Below, in pieces: positions 45,885 through 55,424 of a stretch of 57,276 bases of DNA; the stretch's first letter is position 1; every line of letters begins with the position of its first letter. The translations under genes were made by a program, and so were the position numbers. The notes beneath the pieces were generated by a model. It had not been told where the DNA came from and did no database searches. It saw only the letters and a list, made by a program, of their open reading frames with translations. Source of the stretch: Terriglobales bacterium (GTDB lineage Bacteria > Acidobacteriota > Terriglobia > Terriglobales > Acidobacteriaceae); the NCBI GenBank assembly GCA_015654835.1, contig JAATGG010000046.1, positions 1 to 57,276 of the forward strand, written 5' to 3'.

Positions 45885-46625
45885 ATGTACATGAAGAAAG
45901 AAAGCGCTCGCCCCATCATCAGCCGGCGAAGCCGTCCTGCGAAGACTCCTCTCAGCCGAGACGTCATCGTGTCGTCGGCATTGGAGATTCTGGATCGGGA
46001 CGGTCTGGCCGGATTGAGCCTCCGCCGCGTGGCTGCTGCCTTGGATACCGGCGCGGCGTCGCTTTACGTCTACCTGACCAACCTGGACGAGTTGCACGCG
46101 CTCATGCTCGATGAGGCATTGGCAACAGTTCAATTGCCTAAAAGCCGCAGGCTTTCGTGGCGCGACCGGTTGAAGGCATTCCTGCTCTCGTATCTTCATG
46201 TCCTCTATAATCGGCGCGGACTTGCGCAACTCGCGTTGTCGACGATCTCCTCAGGCCCCCGCACACTGCTTATCTGGGAACGATTGCTTGGCTTGCTAAA
46301 AGAGGGCGACGTCGAGGATGCCAAGGCCGCGTGGGGTGTGGATCTGCTGACGTTGTATGTTACGGCCATCGCAGCAGAGAAGAGCAATTGGCGCGAAAGC
46401 GGCGAGGGACCGGGGCGGGTGAAAGACGCACTGCTCTCCGCCTCCGTCGAAGAATTCCCGCTCGTAGTCGCCTTCAGGGAAGCATTGCTGTCTGGCGACG
46501 CCGAAGCTCGCCTCGACTGGGCACTGGACATCATCATCGACGGCATTGTCGGCGGACGGCTCCCGGCAGCTTCCTCCGCAGTGCCCCGTCCGACCCAAAG
46601 GCGTGGTACTCGGAGCAAACCATGA
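45885..46625 (+). CDS. TetR-family transcriptional regulator (TetR_C-like)
   Basis: 246 residues. N-terminal helix-turn-helix at about 24-68: LSRDVIVSSALEILDRDGLAGLSLRRVAAALDTGAASLYVYLTNLDELHALMLDEAL. The C-terminal ligand domain is helical and resembles TetR_C (RLKAFLLSYLHVLYNRRGLAQLALST, DVEDAKAAWGVDLLTLYVTAIAAEKS). Start codons ATG 45885 and ATG 45891 are both possible; the frame is open to 45840, but that would place the operator inside the gene. The palindrome directly upstream suggests autoregulation, and the divergent flavin reductase is a possible target. Confidence 0.92.
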   Translation: MYMKKESARPIISRRSRPAKTPLSRDVIVSSALEILDRDGLAGLSLRRVAAALDTGAASLYVYLTNLDELHALMLDEALATVQLPKSRRLSWRDRLKAFLLSYLHVLYNRRGLAQLALSTISSGPRTLLIWERLLGLLKEGDVEDAKAAWGVDLLTLYVTAIAAEKSNWRESGEGPGRVKDALLSASVEEFPLVVAFREALLSGDAEARLDWALDIIIDGIVGGRLPAASSAVPRPTQRRGTRSKP

Positions 46626-46826
46626 CACCGCCTAAGTGGGTGGGGAGGGTCGAAGTTCGTTGCGCAAAATAAGACACCGAACCGCAGATCTTTCGACTAC
46701 GTTTGCCGTGAAATGCGCGTCAAACTTCGCTTACGATGACAGAGCTTTTCGTTCATCGAATAAACAACTCAGGACGCTCGGACAGCACAAGTCTTTCAAA
46801 GTTTCACACACAAAGGATAATTTCTC

Positions 46827-47464
46827 ATGTCGAATACACAGTTGCCCATGCAAGACGAAAAATCAGCGCAGGCTGGCTTTTCGAAAATTTACGCTGAATC
46901 CAACCCTCCCTGGGATATCGGTAAACCCCAGCCACCCTTCATCGCGGTTGCCGACCAGGTTGTAGGTCCCATACTCGATTCCGGGTGTGGCACGGGCGGC
47001 ACGTCTCTGTACTTTGCCGCTCGCGGCGAACAGGTCATAGGAATCGATTTTGTCGAAGAAGCGATCCGGCGGGCTCGCGTCAAAGCCGATGAGCGCGATC
47101 TGCATGTAGAGTTCCTGGTCAAGGATGCCATGACATTGGGCACCTGAGACAAGCGCTTTGCCAGTGTGATCGACAGCGGCCTGTTTCATATCTACAAGGG
47201 AAACGAACAGAGACGGTATGTGCAAGGACTGGCGCACGTCCTCAAGCCGGGCGGACGGCTCTTCCTGTTCAGTTTCAACGATGACCCATCGTGGCCCGGC
47301 GGTGGTGTATCCAAGCAGGCATTGTACGACGCTTTCGCCGATGGTTGGGAGATTGAATCGCTGGAATTAACAGGGGCGAGGTCAACCCTGCATACGAGGC
47401 AGAGTTTCCGGGGAAACTCACAAACATGAAAATGTGGTTCGCGGTCATTCGCAGGAAAGAATAA
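46827..47464 (+). pseudogene. SAM-dependent methyltransferase inactivated by nonsense and frameshift mutations
   Basis: Class I methyltransferase: YAESNPPWDIGKPQPPF, motif I ILDSGCGTGGTSLYFA, GIDFVEEAIRRARVKA, then TGA at 47145-47147 in the same frame just before DKRFASVIDSGLFHIYKG (family members have Trp here, so TGG to TGA is likely). A second lesion near 47375 moves the true C-terminus (NPAYEAEFPGK, MWFAVIRRKE) into another frame that ends at 47464. Two independent defects make a sequencing error unlikely. The intact protein would be about 210 residues. Confidence 0.85.
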
Positions 47465-47978
47465 GTCATTGCAGTTTTTCCCCACGCTGTTCACTTGCTA
47501 GAGCCAGAGATAGACACTGGACAGCATGCAAAATGCACATCGTATCTCCTGTTGATCCAGTTCTGCTATGGCTTTGGAAATCTTCAGCCCTGAGACATCT
47601 GCGAGAGATGACTGAGTGAAAAAACTCAGTCGTATCAAATGGTCTTGCGGGTCACTCTCGAAGTACCACTGTCGACCGAATTTGATATCAAGATCGAGGG
47701 TGACGGACGCTGGTCCGATCCGCCGCAGAACGGAAACGAAGCCCAGACATGGCATGATGCGCCGTGCGTAGGAGTGACTGGCCGAGAGCGTTCTTGACCC
47801 CTGGTCGCTTGGATTACGGCAATACACAGCATCATGAGCCAGACTATGGCTGCAAGTTTTCCCCTTGATTTTCCCCTTGATTTAGTTGGCTCTGCAATAA
47901 AGGGGAAACACTCTGCTGGCTACTGTATTTCAATGGTGCTCTCTGAATTTCGCACTCGACTGAACCCTCTACCTCAAA
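47465..47978. other. Gene-poor stretch
   Basis: A minus-strand frame of 109 codons (47498-47827) has no recognisable family and I leave it uncalled. A short tandem duplication of TTTTCCCCTTGA is seen near 47855-47880. Confidence 0.35.
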
Positions 47979-48413
47979 TCAGTGAACGCCGAGGACGTTG
48001 CAAGGCGCCCCTTGAGCGAGTTCGTAAACAGTGCTCCATAGCCTCGCGATATGGAGGCTTCGTTGATGAAGACCAATCACCAGGAGGTCTGCTTTCTCCT
48101 TGCGCAGGAAGTCGATGATCGCCCCGACCTCGCCGCCTTCGACAATGTGGCTGGTGATTTCGATGCCCTGACTTTGGGCGACAGCGCGGGCTTTTTCCCG
48201 TAAACACGCATATGATTTTTCGCGGTCATCCATCAGAACTCGCGAGAATTCCGGATCGGCAGCTCCTGCATAGGCTGTATAGGCAGGAAGGTCCGCAACA
48301 ACCGTGATCGTCTTCAGTTCCGCGCCAAGGTGTTTGGCAAGTCGAATAGCAGCAGTGAGCGCTCGTTCAGCCTCTGGAGACTCGTTGTAGGCTACGGCAA
48401 TCTTTCTGAACAT
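47979..48413 (-). CDS. Universal stress protein, UspA family
   Basis: 144 residues from ATG 48413 (MFRKIAVAYNESPEAERALTAAIRLAKHLGAELKTITV), the standard Usp opening; ADLLVIGLHQRSLHIARLWSTVYELAQGAPCNVLGVH is the standard end. The glycine-rich ATP loop (G-2x-G-9x-G-S/T) is not conserved, so it probably belongs to the non-ATP-binding UspA class. The frame is open 31 codons upstream, but without Usp homology. It sits on the minus strand just left of the ThiC fragment and tRNA scar. Confidence 0.88.
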   Translation of the reverse strand: MFRKIAVAYNESPEAERALTAAIRLAKHLGAELKTITVVADLPAYTAYAGAADPEFSRVLMDDREKSYACLREKARAVAQSQGIEITSHIVEGGEVGAIIDFLRKEKADLLVIGLHQRSLHIARLWSTVYELAQGAPCNVLGVH

Positions 48414-48604
48414 AAAAGTCCTATCTGCGAGGTGCGTGACGGTAAGTTTGCTAAGGGCTTCAGAGACATTCGGGAATGGCGTCGCTGAGTCCTCAACCCT
48501 GATCATGCAGGCAACTGAGGCTCTCTCCAGCCGTCATTATTCTTGTCATCTAAACTCGCACACACTAGGTTCGCAGGTTTTCTCGAAAAACACAGCGTAG
48601 GTAA

Positions 48605-48893
<289 letters not shown>

Positions 48894-49099
48894 TCCTTCA
48901 GGGCATTGATCTTAAAAATATCTTATTTTGAAATCTATGCTATCCTGAGCAAATTCCAGGCAGCGGAAAGTGCCCCCCCCCCAAGCCGACAAAGAGTCCT
49001 CGGCCTCCAGGCTGGCTATCCCCAGAAAATAAAAGTCGTTATCTAGCCCGTGCCCCACTCCGATTTATGGACTCTTTCTCACGTTGAGGCGGCAGTGCG
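48894..49099. other. Short intergenic region right of the tRNA scar
   Basis: AT-rich at 48905-48950, with a run of ten C at 48973-48982. No gene is seen; the sugar transferase gene ends just to the right. Confidence 0.4.
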
Positions 49100-50617
49100 T
49101 TAAGATCCAGTTCCCGCAAACACTACGCCAACCGTCCGCAAGATGATCTTCAAATCCAGCCAGATGCTCCAGTTTTCGATGTACGTCACGTCCAGAGAAA
49201 TGTAGCTGTCGAACGACGGATCTCGTCGCCCCTGAACCTGCCACAAACCGGTAATCCCGGGCGTCACATCGAGACGGCGCAGGTGGCTCAGCTTATATTG
49301 CTTCACTTCGCTCGCGATGGGCGGACGAGGCCCAACCACGCTCATATCGCCACGCAGGACATTGAAGAACTGAGGCAGCTCATCCAGCGAATACTTGCGC
49401 AGGATCCGGCCCACCCTGGTGATGCGCGGATCATTCGTGATCTTGAACAGGACGCCTTCCCGCTCATTCATGTGCATGATGTCCGCGCGCCGTTTCTCCG
49501 CGTCACGAACCATCGTGCGGAATTTAATGCAGCGGAACACCCGCCCTTTTTTCCCGATCCGCTCCGAGGAGTAGAACACCGGCCCATGGGAATCCAGCTT
49601 GACCGCAATAGCGATCACCAACAACACCGGGGAAAGGAGCAGCAACGCAAGACTTGAAAATGTGATGTCCAGGACGCGCTTCAGGACCAAACCGACCTCC
49701 GGCACATGACCGCGATGCAAAGGAATCGTCGGAAACTGCCCAACGTACTCGATCTGGCTGTTCCAGGCGAGTCCATCATACATGTCGGGGACCATGCGCA
49801 GGTCGACACTGTGCGTGCGTGCCTTCTCCAGCACGTCCTGGATCACTCCGCGCTCACAGGGAGTCGTAAAGAATATCTCGTCTACGAATTGTTTGCGGGC
49901 ATTCTGGAAAAGCGTATCCAGGTTGCCGACCACATCTCCCGAAGAAGCGGTAAAGCTCGAACCGCCTCCAGGGAAATCGATAAACCCCTTAAAGGTATAG
50001 CCGAGGTGCTTGATGCTCTCCAGATGATGACGGAGCGCGTGCGCCTCCGGGCCAGTACCCACAATCAGTACATTGCGCGTGCCTAGGCCCCGGTCGAACC
50101 GGCGATAGAGCGAAATTCGATATAAAAAGCGGCGCACGCTCAACAGGATGGCGACAGCGCCCACCGTAATCAGCACGATGCTGCGGGGAATATCTTCAGC
50201 GTGAATCAGGTAGAGAGCCCCCGTCAGCAAAAGGCCTGACGTAAAGCAAGCCTGCAAACTCAGTCTCTGTTCGTTGAGAAAGCTGGTCAGCCGCGTAGGC
50301 GTATAGAGGTGCAGCCGCCGGCTGGTGACGATGAGCGTGACAGTGAAGCCACACAACAAAGCCAACAGAATTTCCATGGAGCGGCCATAAATCAGGGTGC
50401 CATGCCAAAACCCTCTGGCCCCCGCCACAGGCCCCGTATGCAATTCAAAAAGAGTAGCAAATCCCGCAACCAGAAGAATCGTTAGAGCATCCACAGCCAT
50501 CCAAAGTTTGGCTGCACCTCGCGAGCTACGCGGAGAGCCGCCCGTCGCCCCTCCTACCCATTCGGGAGAGGACGATACGGACGCAGAGACTCTTTGCCAG
50601 AATTCTGATGTCGCCAT
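49100..50617 (-). CDS. Exopolysaccharide polyprenyl glycosylphosphotransferase (WcaJ/WbaP-like)
   Basis: Inner-membrane enzyme that transfers a sugar-1-phosphate onto undecaprenyl phosphate, the first step of exopolysaccharide or O-unit assembly. 505 residues: four N-terminal helices (about 40-165), a CoA-binding-like domain (NVLIVGTGPEAHALRHHLES), a further helix (LDITFSSLALLLLSPVLLVIAIAV), then the catalytic domain with SERIGKKGRVFRCIKFRTM, KYSLDELPQFFNVLRGDMSVVGPRPP and DVTPGITGLWQVQGR. ATG 50617 (MATSEFWQR) is preferred; the frame is open 11 codons further. First gene in the compact right-hand region. Confidence 0.94.
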   Translation of the reverse strand: MATSEFWQRVSASVSSSPEWVGGATGGSPRSSRGAAKLWMAVDALTILLVAGFATLFELHTGPVAGARGFWHGTLIYGRSMEILLALLCGFTVTLIVTSRRLHLYTPTRLTSFLNEQRLSLQACFTSGLLLTGALYLIHAEDIPRSIVLITVGAVAILLSVRRFLYRISLYRRFDRGLGTRNVLIVGTGPEAHALRHHLESIKHLGYTFKGFIDFPGGGSSFTASSGDVVGNLDTLFQNARKQFVDEIFFTTPCERGVIQDVLEKARTHSVDLRMVPDMYDGLAWNSQIEYVGQFPTIPLHRGHVPEVGLVLKRVLDITFSSLALLLLSPVLLVIAIAVKLDSHGPVFYSSERIGKKGRVFRCIKFRTMVRDAEKRRADIMHMNEREGVLFKITNDPRITRVGRILRKYSLDELPQFFNVLRGDMSVVGPRPPIASEVKQYKLSHLRRLDVTPGITGLWQVQGRRDPSFDSYISLDVTYIENWSIWLDLKIILRTVGVVFAGTGS

Positions 50618-51174
50618 ATATATTTCGCAGACCTCAAACGTACCAGGCACAGAAAGCAGAGGGGATCTTTCGACGAAAAAATCTGCGTCAGCAGAAAGAA
50701 CCTGCTCTCAGTCCCTGCCTAGTATGAAGCTCGCTGATGATCGCGAGTTGCATATCAACATGCAATCCGCCTTCTCGTTGCAAGAGCGGTGCCTATGGTT
50801 CCTATCTTGGCCCGCCTCATATTCTTTCACGGTCTTCTACTACCGTAACCAGGCAACAAGTGCTAAATACAAGTAATCAATGGCTCGTAGCAAATCTTCG
50901 GGCCGGGGGGATTCGAGTTATAGGCAAATCGCAGACAGTCTTTTCACTCTCATGGGCCAACCGTCTGCGCGTTCGATAACTCCACGCAAGAAAGTGATGA
51001 GATGCCAGCGATTATACCTCGCGGGCCCCAAATCCTCTAGAGTCTGTCTCTTCGCTCTCGTCCGTATTTCCTTCCAATGATGCCTTCCAGGCAAGCAGAG
51101 TAACCTAAGCATCACTCGCCGTCCCGAAACGCAACCATCATTCTAGCGCGCTGGTGTTACTAGTTGATAAGGGT
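50618..51174. other. 557-base intergenic region
   Basis: Lies between the sugar transferase start and the mlaF end, both on the minus strand. It must contain the sugar transferase promoter. Open frames within it (for example 50880-51080, plus) show no family features. Confidence 0.4.
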
Positions 51175-52071
51175 TTATCGCAATGGCAATCGATACGCAT
51201 CCAGGGTAAGAAATTGCTGGATATGCGGATCGGCGGACGCCACAAACTCGCTCAATGGCCCGAAGAATCGTGCCCGTCCCTGATCGAGAAACAGTACCAG
51301 ATCGGCCAACCGCTCGGCAAAGCGCATATCGTGCGTGACCACAATGCTGGTAAATCCCAACTGCCGTTTGAGCCTCTGAATAATCCCGCCCAGACGCCGG
51401 GCGATAATCGGGTCCACCATGGTAGTCGGCTCGTCGTAGAGCACGACCTCCGGCTGCGCCGCCAAGGCCCGGGCAATGGCCACGGCGCGCCGGCGACCTG
51501 TCGACAAGCTAGCCGGCAGGTTATCGGCAACATCTTCGGCTCCCACCAGGCCGATCAACTGGTTCACGATTTGCTGCACCTGATCCTCGGCCAAGCCGCC
51601 CCGTTCCCGCAATGGGAATGCGATATTTTCGCGCACACTCAGCGAGTCGAACAGCGCGCCGTTCTGAAAAACCATCGTGATGCGCTTGCGGATCTCCTGC
51701 ATACCGTCTTCGTTGAGACCGGTGATTTCCCTGCCTTCGACACAGATCGATCCGGAGTCCGCATGAAGAAAGCCCATCAGCAGACGTAACGACACCGATT
51801 TGCCGACCCCGCTGCGGCCAAGAATGCAGAGAGTTTGCCCACGATTCACCGAGAAGCTCACGTCCTCCAAAACCGGCCGGCCGTCGAAGGAAATATACAC
51901 ATGGCTGAACACGATAATGGGCTCGGGAACAGCCTGCGGTACGGTCTCCGGCGGCTCATGTTCGCCGCTTGAATTGCCGGTCAGCGTCTCGGACAGTTCC
52001 GGACTGAGAGGCTCGGAAACCTCCGGCGTAAGGTCTTCGGGAAGCTCGGGAGTGTGAGAGGAATCAGCCAT
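51175..52071 (-). CDS. mlaF: ABC transporter ATP-binding protein, MlaF/Ttg2A type
   Basis: ATPase of the phospholipid (Mla) or solvent-resistance importer/exporter. Walker A GRSGVGKS, Q-loop MVFQNGALFDSLSVRENIAFPL (typical for MlaF), signature LSTGRRRAVAIARAL (Thr in place of the second residue of LSGG), Walker B VVLYDEPTTMVDP, and a switch His in VVTHDMRFAERLAD. The first 45 residues are an unusual acidic, Pro/Ser/Glu-rich extension with repeats (PEDLTPEVSEPLSPELSETL). Start ATG 52071 overlaps the mobA stop (TGATG); GTG 52074 is an alternative. No MlaE or MlaD gene lies beside it. Confidence 0.9.
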   Translation of the reverse strand: MADSSHTPELPEDLTPEVSEPLSPELSETLTGNSSGEHEPPETVPQAVPEPIIVFSHVYISFDGRPVLEDVSFSVNRGQTLCILGRSGVGKSVSLRLLMGFLHADSGSICVEGREITGLNEDGMQEIRKRITMVFQNGALFDSLSVRENIAFPLRERGGLAEDQVQQIVNQLIGLVGAEDVADNLPASLSTGRRRAVAIARALAAQPEVVLYDEPTTMVDPIIARRLGGIIQRLKRQLGFTSIVVTHDMRFAERLADLVLFLDQGRARFFGPLSEFVASADPHIQQFLTLDAYRLPLR

Positions 52072-52742
52072 CACCGTGCAACCAGCTTACGCGATGAAGC
52101 CCGATAAAATGTCTCGGCGCGGCGAAGTTCATCCGGCGCGTTGACGTTCATGAACCAGCAGACCGCCGGCAAACCGGCTGGGTCGGCTATTTTGCCCGAT
52201 TGAACCAACGACTCGACCGGCAAAATGCTCAGGGGCTTCCCCAAACTCATGGCCGCTGTCTGAAATGCGGAGAGGCAGCGCAAATGCCCAGCTTGCAGTT
52301 CCTCATCGAGCAGCGGCGCCGCAGCCCGGTCGATCACTACCGGGAACGTCTGCGGAAACCCGTTCACTGAGACGAGAGTCGCAGCCGCTTCCGTGATCCC
52401 CGCGTGCCACAGCAAATAGCCAATCAACGAAGACGGCAGCAACGGCAGATCGACCGGCAAAAAGACCGCCCGGCGCGCAGAACTTGCCCCCATCGCCGCA
52501 CAAATCCCGCTGAGCGGCCCACGGGGATCTGAATCTTCGATCACCGGGGCAAAGCTTTCAAGCGCCGACCGCGCCCCGGCAATCGCCACCGATAACCCCG
52601 CGCCCCACAGCACTTCGAGAGCGTGGACAATGAGTGGCTCGCCCGCAAACGGCGTCAATGCTTTGTCCTGCCCCATGCGGCTGGAAAGGCCGCCGGCCAA
52701 GACAAAACCGGCAGCCTCCAAATCGCTTTGCGGCAACCTCAA
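52071..52742 (-). CDS. mobA: Molybdenum cofactor guanylyltransferase
   Basis: Transfers GMP from GTP to molybdopterin to make the bis-MGD cofactor. 223 residues; nucleotide-binding signature VLAGGLSSRMGQDKAL at 13-28, then SDPRGPLSGICAAM and the metal-binding LPVDLPLLP segment. The C-terminal part is divergent but of normal length. Overlaps the peptidase stop by four bases and mlaF by one, so it is the middle gene of a coupled operon. Which molybdoenzymes it serves is not shown here. Confidence 0.9.
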   Translation of the reverse strand: MRLPQSDLEAAGFVLAGGLSSRMGQDKALTPFAGEPLIVHALEVLWGAGLSVAIAGARSALESFAPVIEDSDPRGPLSGICAAMGASSARRAVFLPVDLPLLPSSLIGYLLWHAGITEAAATLVSVNGFPQTFPVVIDRAAAPLLDEELQAGHLRCLSAFQTAAMSLGKPLSILPVESLVQSGKIADPAGLPAVCWFMNVNAPDELRRAETFYRASSRKLVAR

Positions 52743-54112
52743 CGAGCCGCCTCCTCCAAAAAGAGGATGAGCGATTCGATGCCCAGCTCGAAGTTCTTCA
52801 AATGGAATTTCTCGTTCGGCGCGTGCAGGTTATCGTCCGGCAAGCCAAAGCCCATCATCACGCTGGGAATGCCCAGGTGCTGCGCAAAGTCGCCGACAAT
52901 CGGGATCGAGCCGCCCGACCGGATGAACACCGTATCCTTCTTCCATACCTCGTGAAGAGCTCTCGTGGCTGCCTGAATATAGGGATTGTTGACAGGAATC
53001 AGGCAGGGATCTCCCGAGTGAATCAGCCGGACCTCTACGTCCACTCCCGGCGGCACGATCTTTTCGACATAGCTCTTGTATTGGGCAAAGGCCTTGGCCG
53101 GCGTCATGCCGGGAACCAGGCGCATCGAGACTTTGGCCTGCGCCTTGGCTGGAATCACCGTCTTCGCTCCGGCTCCCGTAAAACCGCCGGGGATGCCGTG
53201 CACATCCAGCGTCGGCCGCGCCCAGGTGCGCTCCAGCACGCTGAAGCCCGCCTCACCCACCAGTTGCCGAGCGCCCACCTCGCTGATGCGATAGTGCTCT
53301 TCATCGAAGGGCAGGCTGTGCCACGCCTGCAGTTCTTCCGGGCTGGGTGGAATGATGTCCTCATAGAAGCCGGGGATCAGAATATGGCCGTGTTCGTCCT
53401 TGAGCCGCGCCAGAATCTGCGCCAGCGCGAAAAATGGGTTGGGCGCCGCTCCGCCATACATTCCGGAGTGCAGGTCGGTATGGGCCCCGCGCACCTCGAT
53501 CTCGGTATAGATCATCCCCCGCAGCCCCACGCACAACGTCGGCAAGCCCGGGGCAAACATCTCGGTGTCGGAAATCAGCGCAAAGTCAGCCTTGAGTTCG
53601 GGTGGCTTCGAAGCAACAAAGCCCGCGATTCCCTCCCCTCCGATCTCCTCTTCGCCTTCCAGCAGAACCCGCACGTTCAAAGGCAGCGAGCCCCGGGTCA
53701 TCAATAGCGACTCCAGGGCCTTTACATGCATGTAAACCTGGCCCTTGTCGTCCACGGCGCCGCGGGCATACAGGTTACCGTCCCGCTCTACGGGCTCGAA
53801 AGGCGGCGTGTGCCACTCGTCCACTGGGTCGGGCGGCTGCACGTCGTAGTGTCCATAGGTCAGCACCGTGGGCTTGCCCTCGGCGTGCAGCCAGTCGGCA
53901 TACACCAGGGGGTGCCCCGCGGTCTCGATCAGTCGCACATTTTCCATGCCGATCCGCGAAAGTTCGGCAGCCAGCACCTCGGCGGCAAAATGACAGTCTC
54001 CCGCGTGCTCGGGCAGTGTAGAAACCGAGGGAATACGCAACAAAGCCTTCAGTTCTTCCAAAAAGCGAGGGTGATTCTGGCGTGCAAATGCAATGGCGGA
54101 CAAAGACGACAT
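52739..54112 (-). CDS. M20-family metallopeptidase (dipeptidase, DapE/CNDP-like)
   Basis: Di-zinc peptidase, 457 residues. Metal and catalytic residues: YGHYDVQPPDPVDEW (His, catalytic Asp), YARGAVDDKGQ (bridging Asp), LLEGEEEIGGEG (general-base Glu and ligand Glu), LISDTEMFA (Asp ligand), and LHAPNEKF (last His). A lid/dimerisation domain sits at about 200-365. No signal peptide, so a cytoplasmic dipeptidase. ATG 54112 has GGGAGC upstream; the frame opens 14 codons earlier. First gene of the peptidase-mobA-mlaF operon. Confidence 0.94.
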   Translation of the reverse strand: MSSLSAIAFARQNHPRFLEELKALLRIPSVSTLPEHAGDCHFAAEVLAAELSRIGMENVRLIETAGHPLVYADWLHAEGKPTVLTYGHYDVQPPDPVDEWHTPPFEPVERDGNLYARGAVDDKGQVYMHVKALESLLMTRGSLPLNVRVLLEGEEEIGGEGIAGFVASKPPELKADFALISDTEMFAPGLPTLCVGLRGMIYTEIEVRGAHTDLHSGMYGGAAPNPFFALAQILARLKDEHGHILIPGFYEDIIPPSPEELQAWHSLPFDEEHYRISEVGARQLVGEAGFSVLERTWARPTLDVHGIPGGFTGAGAKTVIPAKAQAKVSMRLVPGMTPAKAFAQYKSYVEKIVPPGVDVEVRLIHSGDPCLIPVNNPYIQAATRALHEVWKKDTVFIRSGGSIPIVGDFAQHLGIPSVMMGFGLPDDNLHAPNEKFHLKNFELGIESLILFLEEAAR

Positions 54113-54205
54113 CGAAGCGCTCCCGTAGAATTTTGATTTTCGCAGTCCAAACAAAAGTATAGGTGTTCAGGCGCAGTTCAGTCCGCGAGTAAGAAAGGGC
54201 CAACT

Positions 54206-54998
54206 TTGTCGAAATGTAAGAATCGGTTCCTGGCGCGCATTTTCCGTCTTCTCAGCCTTTTTGCCGTTCCATTCCTTACCCTGGGCGCAACCACCGCCCT
54301 GTCCCAGGTCCGCGCCCTTCCGGAGAATCCCTCCTACAGCCGGCTCAATACCTTCGGAATCTTTACGGCATACTCGAACGATTCCAGCCATATCCTGCTG
54401 GGCGATGCTGAGAAGCGCAGGCTGCTGCAGATTGGCGTCTCCTACAGCCGCCGTCTGTTCCTCAACCGTGTTGTGAATTGGCAGTACGATGGCGAACTGA
54501 TTCCGGTGGCGCTCGAAAGCGACCCGCTGGGCCGCGCTGTGGTCACCGAGACGGCTCCGGATGCGGCGACCACTTCGTTCGGGTACACTTCCCCGATCTT
54601 CTGCGCACCTTACACGGTGCCGTATAGCTACACAGGTCTCGGCGGCGTTACGTATAGCGGAACAGAAACCAGCTTCTGCAAGGGGCGCCGTTGGACCGTC
54701 GGCGAAGCCATGTCGCCGGCCGGCTTGCAGGGTAACTTTCTTCCTCGCCGCAAATTGCAGCCATTTCTCGTCGGCCACGGCGGGTATATCTATTCCACCC
54801 ATCCCATTCTCGTGGACGATGCCGGCTCTTTCAATTTCACCTTCGATTTTGGGGCAGGTCTGGAGATTTATCGGGCGAAAACCCGATCCGTTCGCCTCCA
54901 ATACCGCTACCACCACATCTCGAATCGCGACACGGCCAAAACGAATCCCGGCATCGACAACGGACTCTTTTCAGGTTACCTACGCCTTCGGCCGCTAA
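54206..54998 (+). CDS. PagL-like lipid A deacylase/acyloxyacyl hydrolase family protein with apparent frameshift
   Basis: Outer-membrane beta-barrel of the PagL/acyloxyacyl hydrolase family. Signal peptide 1-33 (FLARIFRLLSLFAVPFLTLGATTALSQ); the PagL catalytic motif HxSN is present in YRYHHISNRDTAKTNPGID. In the annotated frame the protein should end with the last strand QVTYAFGR, but an extra T in the run 54968-54971 puts that ending in another frame (stop 54998). Unshifted, the frame runs on to 55414, antisense through the rhodanese gene, which is clearly not protein-like. Either a sequencing error in TTTT or a recent mutation that removes the last strand. Confidence 0.75.
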
Positions 54999-55012
54999 GA
55001 GCGATTCGCTCT
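54998..55012. terminator. Small hairpin between convergent genes
   Basis: AGAGCG-ATT-CGCTCT, a perfect six-base stem between the deacylase stop and the rhodanese stop. It may serve as a bidirectional terminator; no T-tract on either side. Confidence 0.4.
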
Positions 55013-55334
55013 AATAGCGGGCGACCGCGTTATCTACCTCCGCCGACCACGCGTCGATGCCGCCGCGCAGTGACTGCGCCTGCTCGAAGCCCTGGTTGCG
55101 TAGCCATACCGTTACATTCAGCGACCGCATTCCGTGGTGGCACAGCACCACCAGCCGCTCTTCGGGGTCCAGTTCCTGGTGGGCGCGCGCGGGAACATCG
55201 CCCATCGGGATCAACACACTGTTGTCAATGTGCGCCGTTTCAAACTCCCAGGGTTCGCGTACATCGATCAGGCGGGCTTTGTTGTCGTGAAGAAGAGCTG
55301 CGGCTTCCGTCGGGGAAATCTCGTAGTCCAGCAT
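55011..55334 (-). CDS. Rhodanese-domain sulfurtransferase
   Basis: Single rhodanese domain of 107 residues (GlpE/PspE-like, cytoplasmic). RLIDVREPWEFETAHIDNSVLIPMGDVPAR is the CH2A motif region; the active-site loop is VVLCHHGMRS with persulfide-forming Cys65; LRGGIDAWSAEVD closes the domain. Natural sulfur donor and acceptor unknown. Convergent with the deacylase gene and divergent from the ABC-F gene. Confidence 0.92.
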   Translation of the reverse strand: MLDYEISPTEAAALLHDNKARLIDVREPWEFETAHIDNSVLIPMGDVPARAHQELDPEERLVVLCHHGMRSLNVTVWLRNQGFEQAQSLRGGIDAWSAEVDNAVARY

Positions 55335-55424
55335 ATTTTCAGTCTACGGCCTTTCCCCTCATCGTTGGAACGCCCCCGGGCCGCCTCAGCGCACCGGATG
55401 CCCGAACACAGTAATCTGGAAGAG

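Noticed and set aside
52634-53707. A 357-codon plus-strand open frame
   Set aside because: Antisense to the M20 peptidase and mobA; composition is His/Arg-rich with no domain.
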